A stretch of 64,000 nucleotides of DNA from Delphinus delphis (lineage: Eukaryota > Chordata > Mammalia > Artiodactyla > Delphinidae), in contig NC_082683.1 of assembly GCF_949987515.2 (NCBI RefSeq), positions 122,350,582 through 122,414,581 of the forward strand. Direction: 5' to 3'. The notes under the pieces are model-generated. The model was not told the DNA's origin, did no database searches, and saw only the letters and a list, made by a program, of their open reading frames with translations. The stretch's first letter is position 1; every line of letters starts with the position of its first letter. Shown here one piece after another: positions 34,136 through 47,800 of this stretch. Made by a program: the position numbers and the translations under genes.

Positions 34136-37100
34136 ATGGATATTTCTGAGGACTGAAAAACGGGACTGAAGAGACGTGGCTGGGCCCATCTTGCACCTCT
34201 GCTGAGGGGTGGTTGTGCATTGCAAGAGAAATCGCTAGGAAATTCCTCCGCCCGGTTTCCAAACTCCTGCTCCCTTGACTCCGGGCCCCACCGATTTCTT
34301 TCAGAGAGGCCTCATGCCCCTCTGCCAGATCCTGTCACAGCATCTTCACGATCTCACTGGGGCATTGGGACTGGGAAGACAGTGGCGGCCCCTCTGCCCA
34401 TCCTCCACACGGCAGATGCTGCTCGGATGTTTGTTCAACTGATTGGGCCACCCCCTCCTTGCTCTCACCACAGGCAGTATTTTCTTAGCGTAACTTGGCA
34501 ACAAAGGTGTGAAACAGAGATATAAGAATGCCCTTGTTCACAGCTTCTGGTTTCTGCCTACCTGAACTCACCAGCAGGAAGATCTTTTATTCGGGGGTGT
34601 GGGGGAAGGAGGGAATACAGAGCCGGGGACCGTGGTTAGCTTTCTTGCTGTTCCTCCCGCAGCTTTTGCGGTGGCCTTTCTGCCCTTGGGATCCCAGGCT
34701 GTCCGGTTACTGAGTAGCTCATCGCCCCAGCCTCGCCATGCGTACACCATCACTACAGTGATGCTGGTCTCCGTTCCGTCCACCCTGAGACCTCCCAGCA
34801 ACCCCTAAAGACAGGGGTTGTGTCATAGGAAGGTGACACAGGAGCAAATCATGAGGGGAGAGATTGGAGGGAAGTCCCATCCTTCCCTCACAGAGGTGGG
34901 GCAGACCAGAATTCCCTTAAAATCACCCTTCCTAGAATGGGGCCAGGTGAGGGGGATTTCCTCAGGGCTGGAATAGCCCAGGCTTCGCGGGGCCTTAGCA
35001 GGGCTCCCAGACACAGTTGCCTCTGCTACCCCTTCCCACAGCAGAGGGAACCTTGGTCCTCCGGGAGCCTTCAGCTAGAAAGGAGATCGAGTGGGAGTCG
35101 GGACCCAGTGCTGGACTGAGCAGGCACGTGAGCGCCAACTCTGGATGAGTTGGTGGACGGGCCATCTCTGGCATGGGCCGGCCCTCTGTGAGCTTCAGTG
35201 ATGTTTGGGGCTCTCATCCAAAGGCAGGTGGTTTCCCCGGCCCTCCCATTGCTTCTGTAGCTTTAGGCACAGAACTGATGCTATACATGAAGTAGGTGAC
35301 TTGCTGTTACCGCCAAGAGGGCCCTCAGCCCTCCCCTGCTGCAGGGTTCAGAGGGAGAATTCTAGTTCTGGGGCCTGTTCTTGTGATGGAGGCTGATTGT
35401 GCCTGGAGGGTCGATCTCTGGTGGAAGAGATACACCAGAAGTTTTCCAGGAGAGCACAAATCCATGGGAAATAAGTTGCGGCTTTCCCTGCCTGTCCCAA
35501 CCTGACAGGGGAGAGAGAAGCCTGGGCTGAGAGCGACTGCCCGCTGATTCATCTCTCGAAGGCCCTTTCCCTGGATTGGCCACCTCTCCATCCCTGAACC
35601 CGGGGCTAGACCCTGACCGGCCGTGTGCTGGGGATCCGGGCACCTCTTCCCTGCGCTTCGGGTAAGTCCTGCAGCTAAGCGAAAAATGCAATGACTTTTT
35701 GGACCTCAGTGTTCTCATCTCTAAAATGGCCTGACCGATGATAAGTGGGCTTTTTCTTCATTCTGAGCTCCCAAGCTGGAGCCTTGCAACGTGCACTGCA
35801 TAGACCAGAGACCAGGAAACTCCAATTACAGCTCCAGCTCCACATGTATTAGCTGTCTTTCAGCCTCACTGAATCTTTTTTCTTCCTATGCAAATACGGG
35901 CTCATAACACCCCACAAGGTTACTGGTAGGGTAAACTGAGATATTATATGGGACAAGACTTTATAAACTTCTAGATTTTATACAATGGAAAGTGCTTAGA
36001 AATCTCTGAATCTGGGAATGAGAGGAGCCTGCAAGTCAGAGGGCATATGAGACCTTAACTCTCAGGGGGCTGGCTCACTTCTCTCTCAGTCTAAATGATC
36101 ACTACAAATGGACAGCAGCCCTGAGGTAGCTCTTTATTTGACCTTGAAGAGACATTTGAATATCATTAAACGCTCCAGAGAGTCAGACGACCTGAGACCT
36201 CTTGACAACCTTAAAATGCAACCTGGCCATGGGCATCCCAAGTTGCCTTTCTTTCCACTGGGCTGCTTGTCCTGGAGGTGGGCTCTCTTAAAGAGGTGGC
36301 GTTTGGGGGGTCCTTCTAGCCATCAGTTTACAACTTTGGTATTTGGAAGAAAGAGTCAGAGTCAACTCAGAATTGCCCAGGACAAACTCTCCAGTCTGCT
36401 GTGTTTGCTGCTGCCAGATGGACCCGTCTGTTTGGGATGGGAGAGGGGTGTTAGGAAGAGAAGAAGAATTCTCCACCAGATGCCATTTTTTACTCGCTCA
36501 GAAATTTAACTAGGGATCCCTACAGCTTCAGTTGGAGCCCATTTCTCCTTGTCTTTCCTCAGTGATAGGAAAATAATTGGTTCCCATCATCTTCAATGTA
36601 GATAATCTCACTAGAGTGAACAATTGCTACACCACAGATGGGGCTGTGGGGCTGAGACAAAGGCAAATTCCAGAATTTTGCAGATAGATTTGATTTATTT
36701 TGTGTCTCTGTCTCATCTGTGACATGAATTGTCGGTTTGAAAACTATGATCATCACGATTTTAGCTTTCCCCACATCCTTTTTATTTCTTCCTGAAGTTC
36801 TTTTATCATCTATCTTGGTTCATTCTCTATTCTTACACATGAAAATGAGATCTGCCCACTTCCTTCGTCTTGAACCTGGGCTCGTCAAGGTTTCTCTGTC
36901 TTTTGGGTGGTTTTATCCAACTTCTCTTGGAATCTTGATGGTAGGAGCTGCAGAAGCAGGGTGAGGATACTTTTTATACATCCTCCAAGCTGGGAGGGTG
37001 GATGAAGAGGTTACTGTCTTTCCTGGTTGCTCTAAAGCCTCCCACCCTGACCATGGGGAGAAGAAAGCAGGCAACATTTGGCAGCTCTATAAAGGTGCAC

Positions 37101-37210
37101 TTTATTTTTGTAGAACTTTCAAATTTTTTCCCGAGGGCAAGTACATTCCCTTTGTAGAAGCACAGGGATTGGGCAGTTATATTTAAGAACCATTTCAGAA
37201 AATAGAGTAT
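34136..37210. other. No gene recognised
   Basis: About 3 kb of mostly unique DNA without young insertions. Several 100-130-codon open frames lack family features or start/splice support. Confidence 0.45.
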
Positions 37211-37217
37211 GCCTCTT

Positions 37218-37581
37218 GTCTTAGTTTGGGCTGCTGGAACAAGAACTCCATAAACTGGATTGCTTAAATAACCACGAACATTTATTTCTCACAGTTCTGG
37301 AGGCTGGAAACCCAAGATCAGGGTACCAGCATGATTGGGTTCTAGTGAGGGCCCTCTTCCTGCTTTCTTCAGATGGGGGATGGTGGGGGGGAGAGAGAGA
37401 ACAAGCTGGGATCTTTTCATTAAGGGCACCAAACCCATCATGGAGGTTCCTCCCGCGCACAACCTCATCCAAACCTAATTACCTCCCAGAAACCCCATGT
37501 CCAAATACCATCACTTTGGGGATTAAGGCTTAAACATACGAATTTGGGGGGGGGGAGTACACAAATATCCAGTCCATAGCA
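37218..37581 (-). repeat. MLT1 (ERVL-MaLR) LTR
   Basis: Antisense MLT1: 'tcttagtttgggctgctgga', 'tttctcacagttctggaggc', 'aattacctcccagaaacccc', ending 'ccagtccatagc'. G-runs at 37382-37390 and 37545-37555. Confidence 0.75.
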
Positions 37582-38340
37582 CCTCTCCTCCTGTAGTTTG
37601 CATCTTCTAAGCTTTCACAGAAGCCATATTCAGCCTTATTTCCTAGCTTAAACTAATGGGGTCAGTACCAGCTGCCTGTAGGCCAATGTGACAGTTTTTT
37701 GTGTTCACTGGTGGGCATTCTCCAACTGCTGAGGTGACGAAGTTAACAAAGAGGATGCAGAGGCCTGGAATAGGACAAGAAATCCAACTGGTTGCTCACA
37801 GCCACAACTGAACCCCTGGGATCTGTTACAGGAGTGTCCTTTTCTCCACACTGATGCTCAGAACTTCCTAACAAGGCCCGTGTAACAGTGCTTCTTCAAT
37901 ACATTTAGTGTGATTATGCACCTGCTGTTCCAGAACACCTTTGAAGTGGGCTTGCTTTGAATTTACTTGAATCAGATAATTAGTTTACAGGCAGAAAATA
38001 TATACTGTTTTAATTTGTGCAACTTTAGTAAGAACTGCTTTGGGAGTTGTGTGCAGCATGCTATAAAAATAACTCCTTTTAATTATATTTATTTACTTAA
38101 TGAATCACACAGATAGTAGGTAAGTGGAATGTTGAGGCAGCCTGCAGAGTTGCCCCAAAGCATCACATTTGTACCGTGCCTTATGATTTATAATGTAATT
38201 TCAAATCCAGTCTTATCTTACATTTGCAGGGAATTTTTCAAGCTTTTGTACACCTAGTAAGATACAATGCTGGATCTCAGTTTTGGATCTTCTGGCTTCA
38301 TGTCTTGTGCTTTTTACAAATGCATTGAGAAAAATCACAC
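37582..38340. other. No gene recognised
   Basis: Unique-looking DNA. 38030-38120 is AT-rich. Confidence 0.45.
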
Positions 38341-38344
38341 AATG

Positions 38345-38600
38345 GAGTCAAGAGAGCCTTATTGGAATTCTCACCCTGACACTTAGTAGCCATGTGACCT
38401 TGGGAAGGTCACTTAACTTCTCTCAGCTGCGGTACATGAAGTCCTCATAGGTTAAACTAGGAGACAATAAACCCGAGACTGCTTTGGAATGCATAAAGCA
38501 TAGATCTCAAGCCTTACATGGAAAAGGATGCCTGTTAATGCAGAGATTAAATGGGGTGCCTGGAGAGGCCATAATTATTCATGTTGTTGTTATTAGTAAG
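38345..38600 (+). repeat. MIR SINE
   Basis: Forward MIR: 'ctgacacttagtagccatgt', 'gaccttgggaaggtcactta', 'acttctctcagctgcggtac'. Confidence 0.65.
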
Positions 38601-38654
38601 TGCAATTGACAACTGCTTCTTTGTATATAGCCCACACAGAAATTCACCTGGAGG

Positions 38655-38890
38655 CAGATCTTCTAGAACTCTTGATTCCTCTTTTTACCCCCTCCCATAG
38701 TACTTCTCACCATCTAACACACTATACAATTTCCTTATTTATTGTGTCTATTGTCTGTCTTTCCTCCCACCAGAATGGAAGCTCCAGGAGGGATGGATTT
38801 TTGTCTGTTTGGTTCATTGAGGAATGCCCAGCATCTAGAATGTAGTATCTGGCACATGTTGGTCACTTAATAAGTATTTGTTGAAATAAA
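38655..38890 (+). repeat. L2 LINE 3' end
   Basis: Forward L2: 'tttccttatttattgtgtct', 'gaatggaagctccaggaggg', 'atctggcacatgttggtcac', 'ttaataagtatttgttgaa'. Confidence 0.7.
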
Positions 38891-39825
38891 AAATCTTTTT
38901 GCTCTGTGGATCAATCCAGTAATTTCCTTCACTTATGCAAATGTGGGCTTTCAGGGAGGGGGCATGGAAGAAACGCAGCAACTTGCAAAGGGAACCTGGG
39001 TCTTTCTGTAAGACAATGAAAGCCAACTCCTCCTCCCCAGGCTGGAAGTTGGGATCTTCAAGGGGCCCAGAACCAGGCTAAGACGAGGATGAGTTGAGAT
39101 CGCTGACCCGGGGAGGAAAGGGCTCAGGTCGTCGGCCTGGGTACAATGCAGAGGTGTAGAGATTCATCAGGAAGGTGATTTCAGGGCCTCCAGTCCCAGC
39201 CCCATTGGCATCCTTTGAGAATAGTGACTGAGCAAAGCATGGTGCTCAAAGCTGTATCAAGGGGACGGCTTGTGTCCTGGGCATCCTGGATGTCTTCCCT
39301 CAGGTAGTGGGCAGGGAAGGCAGGAGGAAGGCAGGGCAGGAACGGGTTAATGTGACCCTGTTCTTTCTGCTTGGTGTTTTGACTCTTTTTGGTATGAGTT
39401 CAGGATCCAGGGTCCCTGAGAAATGGCGGGGGGGTGGGGTGGGGAGCCTCAAAAAGGGACTGCTGAGCTCTCTGCTAACAGGACCTAAGAAAGTTCAAGT
39501 AATGAATTTGAAAAAGAAAAGAAAGACGACCATATTTGTATTCCAAGTTGATTCAGTTGTAACGTTCTTTTCACAGAAATAGCAATAAATACATAGTTTT
39601 TGTTTGAATATTCTGTCTTTGCTCCCCCAAATCTCTTCTTTAAGTGTATGTGCATATAATTAGTTAGGTTTTAAAAAATCAAACACATCCCTGTTTCCTT
39701 TTCCAAACCATTACAGAGTTTAACATAGAACTTGACAGTTTTTTTCTAAGTGAAAACGAAATACCACTTATAATTTCAGTTTGGCTCAGCTATCACTTAT
39801 GTTCCCCAAACCTCATCTGTACATT
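38891..39825. other. No gene recognised
   Basis: Unique-looking DNA with one G-rich patch (39426-39445). Confidence 0.45.
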
Positions 39826-39827
39826 TG

Positions 39828-40235
39828 AACTGTACAGGTATCCCCCACTTTTTGTAAGTTTGTTTTTATGAAACTTCACTTTTATGAAAGACCTACATTA
39901 GTACCTGTTTTTGCTGATGGAAAGAAATCTGAAGATTTTTGTTTTACAAGGTGAAAAGCGAAAGTTCAGTGTTTCTTTTGCAGGAGCCCTTATAGCGGCA
40001 GCAGGCATCTGTAGCAGTGACAGTGGCCCTGCCAAGCTCCTTCCCCAGGAATTACGCTCAGCATCTTAGCACCAAGCCACCATGGCTTTGACTTGTGTCT
40101 GTAAGCACCTGTGCTTCGTCTCAATTTGTTTTGTGCATCGTTAGCAAGATGTGTCCTGAGGTAACTGCTTCTTCGCTTTACGCCACTTCGGTTAATGAAA
40201 GGTTTTATTGGAGAGTATACATGCATTCACACTTG
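39828..40235. repeat. Ancient interspersed repeat, probably a DNA transposon remnant
   Basis: Begins 'tgtacaggtatcccccactt' and contains 'tatgaaagacctacattagt', 'acctgttttt', and later 'ctttacgccacttcggttaa'. I recognise this as a dispersed mammalian repeat but cannot name the family. The 78-codon open frame inside is incidental. Confidence 0.45.
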
Positions 40236-40604
40236 GCGTGTTTGGCCACCACCAGTGCATGGTTTATTTCTTAAAATAAGTGAACTGGGAAAAAAGTGCA
40301 AATTGCCCTTTCCCAGAGAGTGTACCTCAGATCACACTTTCTAATAGAGAAGATGCAGAAATTCCTTGCCTAAAATGTGTCTACAAAGCTGCTTCCCATA
40401 GAATTGAGCATGTGTTGCTTGGTTGAGTTGGTGAAGGTTGGGGATGTCTTAGATTATAAATACATATGCTTAAAAATGTACTCCCCTCACCTCATGACAT
40501 GTATGATAGAGAAATATTTTTTTCCAAGAGTGGAAACCACTATTTACCACTCTATATTTCAGTATCTGGGTCTCCTTTCTTGCTTTCCCTCTTTTGAGTG
40601 GTGG

Positions 40605-40607
40605 TGG

Positions 40608-40652
<45 letters not shown>

Positions 40653-40710
40653 TGTGAGAGAGAGACAGAGACAGAGAGAAAGAGAATGAAAGAGGAAAGA
40701 GAGAGAATAT
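40605..40710. repeat. Compound microsatellite (GT)n plus (GA)-rich tract
   Basis: A GT dinucleotide run from about 40611 to 40650, then a GAGA/GACAGA tract to about 40710. Confidence 0.95.
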
Positions 40711-41069
40711 GAACTAGTGACTCTCAGCCCTCTTAAAACTGCTGATCCCACAGAATGGTCACATCTCATTTAAAAGAGCCATGACAGATTTGAATAATAG
40801 GTGCAGTAGAGAGAACAGCTGGTACCTAGAGGGCACCAAGCACTTACCAGTCAGGCACTGGCTTCCAAAGCAGAAAAGCAGGTCGGGGTGAGGCGGTGGG
40901 GAGAGGCAGGGGGCGGGGTTCTGATGGGTGGGGTCCTGATCGGCTGGGTCCCCAGTTCCTCCTACCTCCATCGGGTTTTCAGAATCCAAGTACAGGTCAA
41001 GAGCTCCATCCCCACTATACTTCCCACTCTTGCATAGCTGCGGTCCAATCATTTAAAAATGCAGCTCTG

Positions 41070-41270
41070 GGCTTCCCTGGTGGCGCAGTGGTTGAGAGTC
41101 CACCTGCCAATGCAGGGGACGCGGGTTTGTGCCCGGTCCGGGAAGTTCCCACATGCTGCGGAGCGTTTGGGCCCGTGAGCCATGACCGCTGAGCCTGCGC
41201 GTCCGGAGCCTGTGCTCCGCAACGGGAGAGGCCACAGCAGTGAGAGGCCTGCTTACCGCAAAATAAAAAT
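41070..41270 (+). mobile_element. CHR-type SINE with TSD
   Basis: Plus-strand full SINE whose tail is A-rich rather than pure A (AAAATAAAAATAAAAA). TSD AAAAATGCAGCTCTG is at 41055-41069 and 41271-41285. Confidence 0.94.
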
Positions 41271-41285
41271 AAAAATGCAGCTCTG

Positions 41286-42828
41286 TGGGAGAGAAGGCAA
41301 TATCCCAGAAGTCTTAACTGCCTTCGGGAGCTCAGACTCTTCCAAATACCTTGTTTTAGTCTCACCTTGGGTAGCAAGTGTTAAGCTAAAGGAAAATCAT
41401 TTGGCAAAAGCAAAGCAGAAACTGATCAAAGGGTGCTCTAGGGAGGAGTGGAGGTGGGGAGGGGATGGAAGGGCAAGATTTGCCCTCTGTGTTTCTAGAA
41501 TTTCTTCTTCCCCCAATTTCACAGCACTGAGTCACAGACTAAGATAGTGCATTATCAGGGAGAAGGATGAGGACCCCTTTCTGTTCCTTACTCAATGTCA
41601 TCCAGCTTCTTTCTCATCTGAGACTTGCCTTCTGCACCAACAATGATTGCAGCGCTCTGCCTTAGTCTGCAAGTTTTCCTAGCTGGGCAGGACTCCTGCA
41701 TCTGCCCTCAGTATGTCCCTGAGACCTTCCCTGGGCTTTTTGGAAAACCAGGCACTGCATCTTTAAGGACCAAATGAAAAAGAAAAGAGACGTTGTTGTT
41801 GTTATTGTTGAATACATACTGTATTTAACATTTTTTTTAATCCCAGAGAAGTGAAATGCAACATCTGTTTGAGTTTATGTAACATCCAAAGACTGACGAC
41901 TCAGAATTTCCTAATTAAAGTCATTTTTAAGGCACTCTGCAGAGCCAGCTTTCATCTCTTCCTTCGTTGGGTTTTTCTCCAAACTGTAGCAGAATACCTG
42001 GGTTCTCTTTCTTCAGAGTGATACACACATGCTCATGCTTTTAACCTGCTCTTTGTCCTGACGACACCGAAAAACAGCACAATTCCAATTGGGAAACAGG
42101 AAAGGAAGGAAATACACGTGGGGAGATGGGTGAGGAGAGCACGGAGAGAACATCCAAGTCGATGAACTGATGTGGTAGGAGAAGAAAAGAGAAGGAGCAG
42201 AAGGGAAATGGAACAGGGTAGGGTGGGCCAGATGGCTGGCGGCCGGTGAAAAATAGGCTACACTTCCCAGTGCGATTTCAATTAATTTAGCTGGTTCCTT
42301 TTTTTTTTTTTTCATTTTTAAACATAGGGCCGGTATAAGAGAGGTGTCTCAAAATTATGGAAAGTGTATATAGGTTAAGTGTGCTTGACTGTGTTCATGC
42401 ACTGATGAAGGTTTGATTTTAGAGATAGGTGTGATTTGAGGGGTGGTAAAAAGTCCCCCTCTGATAAAAAATAATCTCCCCTACTGACCCACCACTACGC
42501 CTGAAATTCCCACCATGAGGGCCACTCCTTCAGATTAAGGCATTTATCTGTAGCCCCTATTAAGACGTAAATGTCACCTGGGAGGGGTAACAATCAACTC
42601 ATCTATCAGAGAGTAGGGCCCTGAGAGATGGGACGGAGGGCAGGGACATTCTGACTAATGGGGAAACAAGGCTTGGTGATATGGGATACAGGAGAGGGAC
42701 CAGCTGGGCAGCTGAGGGTGTGCTTGACATAGTAGTTGCCCCGGGAGGTTACTTGGGGGCAAGAGAGTAACCTTTGAGGGAGATGGGGTAGCAAAAACAA
42801 CCCTTCCCACATCACAAGTTCCCCTAGG
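41286..42828. other. No gene recognised
   Basis: Unique-looking DNA. T-rich run at 42298-42313. Confidence 0.45.

Positions 42829-42829
<1 letters not shown>

Positions 42830-42886
<57 letters not shown>
42830..42886. repeat. Microsatellite (TG)n
   Basis: Uninterrupted TG dinucleotide run of about 55 bases. Confidence 0.97.
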
Positions 42887-43639
42887 TGTGTCTAACAGTT
42901 TGTAGATATTACAACATTCTGTGTATATATCCAATATAGAATTCACTTGGGTCTATTATGAACGTAGTATATCTCTATGATTTGTATATATTGTGTGCAC
43001 ATGTGTACACACACACACACATTTACTCACACTCAGCAGTGGAGATCTTGTAAGTGTGAAATGTGAGGTGTCTCTTATTAGCCATCTGGGGTATGGATTG
43101 TCCAATTCTTGGGGAAAGGACTGGCTTGGGGCAATGTGACTCCTTTCTCTGTTATCAGTAGACCTGCATTCAATTCAGGTGGCTCTGCAGAAATGGCCAG
43201 GGCTTGGGTTATAAAGACTGGGCACGGGCATTCCCATCTGGATTGGGATTTGGAGAATCAATGTCTCCAGCTTTGGAGTTTGGGAGCCTGGGGGAAGGGC
43301 AAGTAGAGAAAGAATCTGGGAAACGGTAGGTTTCTGCTCTGAGAAAAGCTGGAAGTTGTCTGAGAGCAGCCTCCAGGCTGGGTGCAGGCACCAGCCTCTA
43401 TGTACAACTGGAGGGACCTTCCAGCTCTCCAGGGATCTGCTCAGGTTGGTTGACCTGATGGGGAAAGTTCAGTGGGAAGGGTCAGAGATGGGGAAGGTTC
43501 AGGGCTGGAGGAATGGGAAGAGAACTCATCATTCCTCAATGGCCTTTTCCTATTCTTGGTGCTGAAGAAAGCTTGGGAAATAAAGGGTGAAGGATGTGGG
43601 TGGTGGGAAGAAGCAAAGGAGAGAAGACACTAGAAGTGC
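42887..43639. other. No gene recognised; short (AC)n at 43008-43022
   Basis: Unique-looking DNA. Confidence 0.45.
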
Positions 43640-43805
43640 TTCTCAACTCTAGTCTCACGTTCGAATCCTCTGCGTGACCTTTTAAAAATACCAGGGCCAG
43701 GCTACCCCCAGAGATTCTGCTGGAATGAGCTGGGGAGGGGACCAGAACTGGGTTTTCTGTAAGCTTCTCAGGTGTCTCTAATGTGCATGTGGCATTAGTT
43801 AAGAA
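43640..43805 (+). repeat. MER5-like hAT DNA transposon remnant
   Basis: 'agtgcttctcaactctagtc', 'cccccagagattctgctgga', 'cttctcaggtgtctctaatg', 'tgcatgtgg'. Confidence 0.6.
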
Positions 43806-44627
43806 GACAGCACCAGAGCAATCGAGAAGTCTGGTTCTGAGATGGTCAGGCTGGAGCTGAGTGGCTAGACACCATCATGCACATGAAGAAGGAGAAGGGG
43901 AGGACTGATCTGAGGGGGTAGGGTTAGGGGCTTCTGAGAGCTTCTATTTGGACAGTCAAGCCTCTGCTGATGTGTGTGGCTTTACAGCCTCACTAGCTGG
44001 TGGTTTCTAACCCCACTTCTGGTTCAAATCTGCTTGAGGTGGAGGTGTTTGGGCAGAGGGAGAGAATTTCCCCCACTGTTTTCTGTCATTTAAAAGAGAA
44101 ATAATTCACTGTGCCCCATGGGGCCAAGAAGACAAATTCTGGGGCTGGGTGCTTCAAAGATGGGAGTAGATTTTCTGCTGTATGATAAATACATATTTCA
44201 TAAATAAATAAATCAATAAGCAAGGCAGTAAATAAAATAATGCACACACTTTTTGCCTTCTTAGGGTGGTTCTTCCCTCACCCCACTGATCCTAGTGACA
44301 TACACTTTGCCCTTGGTCACCCGAAGGTACCCAGCCTGGCCATGTAGGGGAAATAAGACTGCTTTGGCCCTGGCTCTCCAAGGATCAGAGAAATCTAGAG
44401 AGAGTATTAACACTGGCCACCCATGTGGAGAAGGGAGAAAGAGGGGAGATACATACTCCCTCTGTTTTTCACCCAAAAGTGTAGGCAGGGCAGGCAGGGT
44501 TTGGGAACCAATGCTGGAACATTTTAGGTATCTGAAGTCCAAGCTGACCAGTACTTCATCCCAGCTTCACTTAGAGGGATGAGCATGGACTTGAGATCTG
44601 GATGGACCCACTCTTTCCACACAAAAT
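43806..44627. other. No gene recognised
   Basis: Unique-looking DNA. Short AAATA-rich patch at 44180-44240. Confidence 0.45.
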
Positions 44628-44640
44628 GATACAGCAGGCA

Positions 44641-44864
44641 TGGGCTTCCCTGGTGGCGCAGTGGTTGAGAGTCCGCCTGCCGACGCAGGGGACGCGGGCT
44701 CGTGCCCCGGTCCGGGAAGATCCCACATGCCGCGGAGCGGCTGGGCCCTGGCCCAGTGAGCCATGGCCGCTGAGCCTGCGCGTCTGGAGCCTGTGCTCTG
44801 CAACGGGAGAGGCCGCAACAGTGAGAGGCCCGTGTACCGCAAAAAAAAAAAAAAAAAAAAAAAA
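44641..44864 (+). mobile_element. CHR-type SINE with TSD
   Basis: Plus-strand full SINE with an A-run of about 24. It has a small local duplication at 'gggccctggcccagtgag'. TSD GATACAGCAGGCA is at 44628-44640 and 44865-44877. Confidence 0.94.
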
Positions 44865-44877
44865 GATACAGCAGGCA

Positions 44878-47800
44878 CAACTCTCACTTTAACACAGCTC
44901 CCCAGGAGCCAACCAGCCAGCCAGCTAGCCCATGGAGACTGCTGCATGGCACGTGGTGGGGTGGGAGGGGTACAGGTCATGGGATGAGGGGATGGGAGGA
45001 TGGCGAGGAGACAGGTAGGATGGCACCCATTTTAATGGGAAATCAGCTGTCCAGGGCTTCAGCTTCTGGAGCCACCAGCCATCGCTCATTTCGTCCTCTT
45101 TAGTCTCTGCCATGTGGTTCTGCTCCTGGTGTGCCTTGTCCTACTAGGTGACCTGTATGTGGACATGGAGACATGTAAATAAAATGGGCATTAAGACAGT
45201 GACCAAAGAATGTCATTCCTTAAAAGCAGATGTTCATAATCTGGGTTCCATAAATAGATTGCAAGGGGACAACGACCCTGAGATTTTTATGCAAAATTAT
45301 GGGTACTTATTTACATATGCATTGCTCTGTCAAGATGGTCTATAGCATTTATGTGGTTCTTTAAAAAATGATTCAAAACTAAGATAATATTAAGGGATTC
45401 TAGATCGTTTATAGGGGTAACCCATCAGCAAGGCACAAAAGGATCTATAGAAATGGGTGGGAATACCAGACCCTCCATGGCCTTGGTTCTCAGCATCTAA
45501 AAGCACGAGGTAATTTGCAAGAATCGCTGATTCACCAGAACCCTATGGCTCACCCAGTATACCTGTGCATGGGCACACATTTCAACTGTGCTAAAACTTT
45601 TTGAATATGCCTGTATTATTCAACTTGAAGTTGTCAATCAGTTTTTCTTTAAGAAAAGAAAAAAATTTGCCACTATTTTTTGGGGTACTTGTATATATTG
45701 CTTCATGTAATAGTGGTGGTCCTAAAGAAGAAGTGGTGAACTGAAGTTTTAAAATAAAAAGGGTATTTTTGAGCGTATGAAAGGAGTTGCTCTGAGGTAA
45801 ATCCAAGCATCGGACATCTTCCTCTTTCTTCCCTGATCATTTTTGTATGCTTTGTTTCGTTGGAGTATTGACATGCTGGGTTTGCTTACAGGGATGTACT
45901 GCTATAATGGCATAACTAGTTCTTATGATTCTAAATGAACACTGTTGCATTTTCAAATTTTATGCATGGTTTCAGTTTCAGAAAGAAGCCAAATTTCAAG
46001 TTCTTATAGAGATGGTCAAATAAACTTGTTCCAATTGTTTGAAGTTTACAGACAACCCCGTTATACATGCAAGTGGGGAGTTATAGCCTAGAAGCCATTC
46101 TAGAAACTGTCCCGCCCTACACCTTGTGCTCTGGAATAGCTACCATGCTCTAGTGTCAATGAATGCGAGTTCCTCTTCCTGCAGTGAGCGATTGGTCAGA
46201 GGCACTGATTGCGCTAGGCTCTGCCAGCCCTTGATGTTGTGCATGGCACAGAGTGACAGACATGGTAGGTGATGGGGGAGAGTAGAGTACCAAGTGGGTA
46301 CAGGTGTGCAGAGGCTTTGAGACAACCTCGGAGTCTCTCTGTTGCCGATGGACCACACTGCCTGTGTGCAGAATTCGTATCATCATGATGACTGCTTTAC
46401 ATGACTATTATATTCATTATCATGTTATTCATATTATATTAATTACACAGTAAGGATGCCTTTGGGTTAGCATAATTTTTGTACAAAAAATATTTTAGCT
46501 GCAAGGTTGAGTTCTGTCTATCAGTTTTCCCCAAGGCAAGGCACAAGAAGGTCAGAGCTCTATGTCAGTGTGCTCCCACAAGCCTAAAACCTTTAAAGGG
46601 GTGACTGTGGCACTGAGGACAGGTCTTCTTCCCATTTCACAGATGGAAAAGTGCAGTTGACCTGCATAATAAAGTCAATTCAAAAATCAGGCCTCAGGGG
46701 TCTCAGATTTCCTGGTCCACTAGACCCTCCTGAGCATTTGAAATAGGCTTGGGAGATGCTTCCTTCTTTACTGAAGAGGAACAGACAAGACTGTTTCGGA
46801 TGCAGAAAGTTTGGAATCCAAGTGAATTTAGAGTTGCTTATTCTCTCATAAGAAATGCCCCATTTCCTTTCTGATAAACATGCCCAAAGAAGGCATTTCT
46901 CTGTTTTGATTTTGTGAGTGGCTCTTAGGAGCAGGTATTTTCTTGCTGTTTCAGAAGACCCATGAAATTCTCCAGGTGAGATAGTAGATGAGTCTTTAGT
47001 CCCTGATGTGTGTGTGTGCGTAAATGCATGCATGCATGTGCACTGTGCATGAAGAGGTAAGTGGGGTAGTGCCTCAGTCCCTGTTCACCTGATACGCATA
47101 CGCAGAGTCCTTCTTTCTTTCCTAATTAATTAGAAGTAATAGCTTTCTATAGTTTCTGGTACGTGAGGGAATGAAGTGGGAAATAATCTAATTGGCTGTC
47201 TTGCTTTCAAAGCCCAGTTTATTGAAATAGTTCTTAGCCTGAAGTGCATGTATTATCCTTCCTGTTATTTTTCCAATTAACGTTTCATTGGATCACATCT
47301 GTGTGGAATATTCTAATTGGTTTGAAGGGTGGGGGTGATGGGATGAGAGCAGATGGAAAGAGAACCAGCTGTTCCCTTCATCACCAGAGCCGTGCATGTA
47401 CTGATGTGGCTGTAGGTTTTCCCCAGCACGTTTCTTTAGAAGAGCTCAAAGAGCTTGACAGAGTGCTGCCTTGTCACCTTAGCCATCCTCACTGAGCTCT
47501 TGGGCCAGACAGGCAGACCAAGGGAGCACTTGCCAAGATTCTGGGGTTCCTTTTGTGATGTGTGACTCCAAAGGGGAAAATGAGTGGCTTCCATAGTTTC
47601 CTGTGAGCACTGTCTACCTGCTGACTCTGTTTAGCCTGGAACACAGTAGACACCCCCTACAAATACTTGTAAGAGTGAGTATCCAGAGAGGTCACACAAC
47701 ACCCTCCCATATCTGCTCTTCTTGTGAAGAGAACAGTGCATAGAAGATGGCACGAAGCAGGGCTGGGGCTGGGGTGAGGCGAGCCAGGTGCCGAGGGCAG

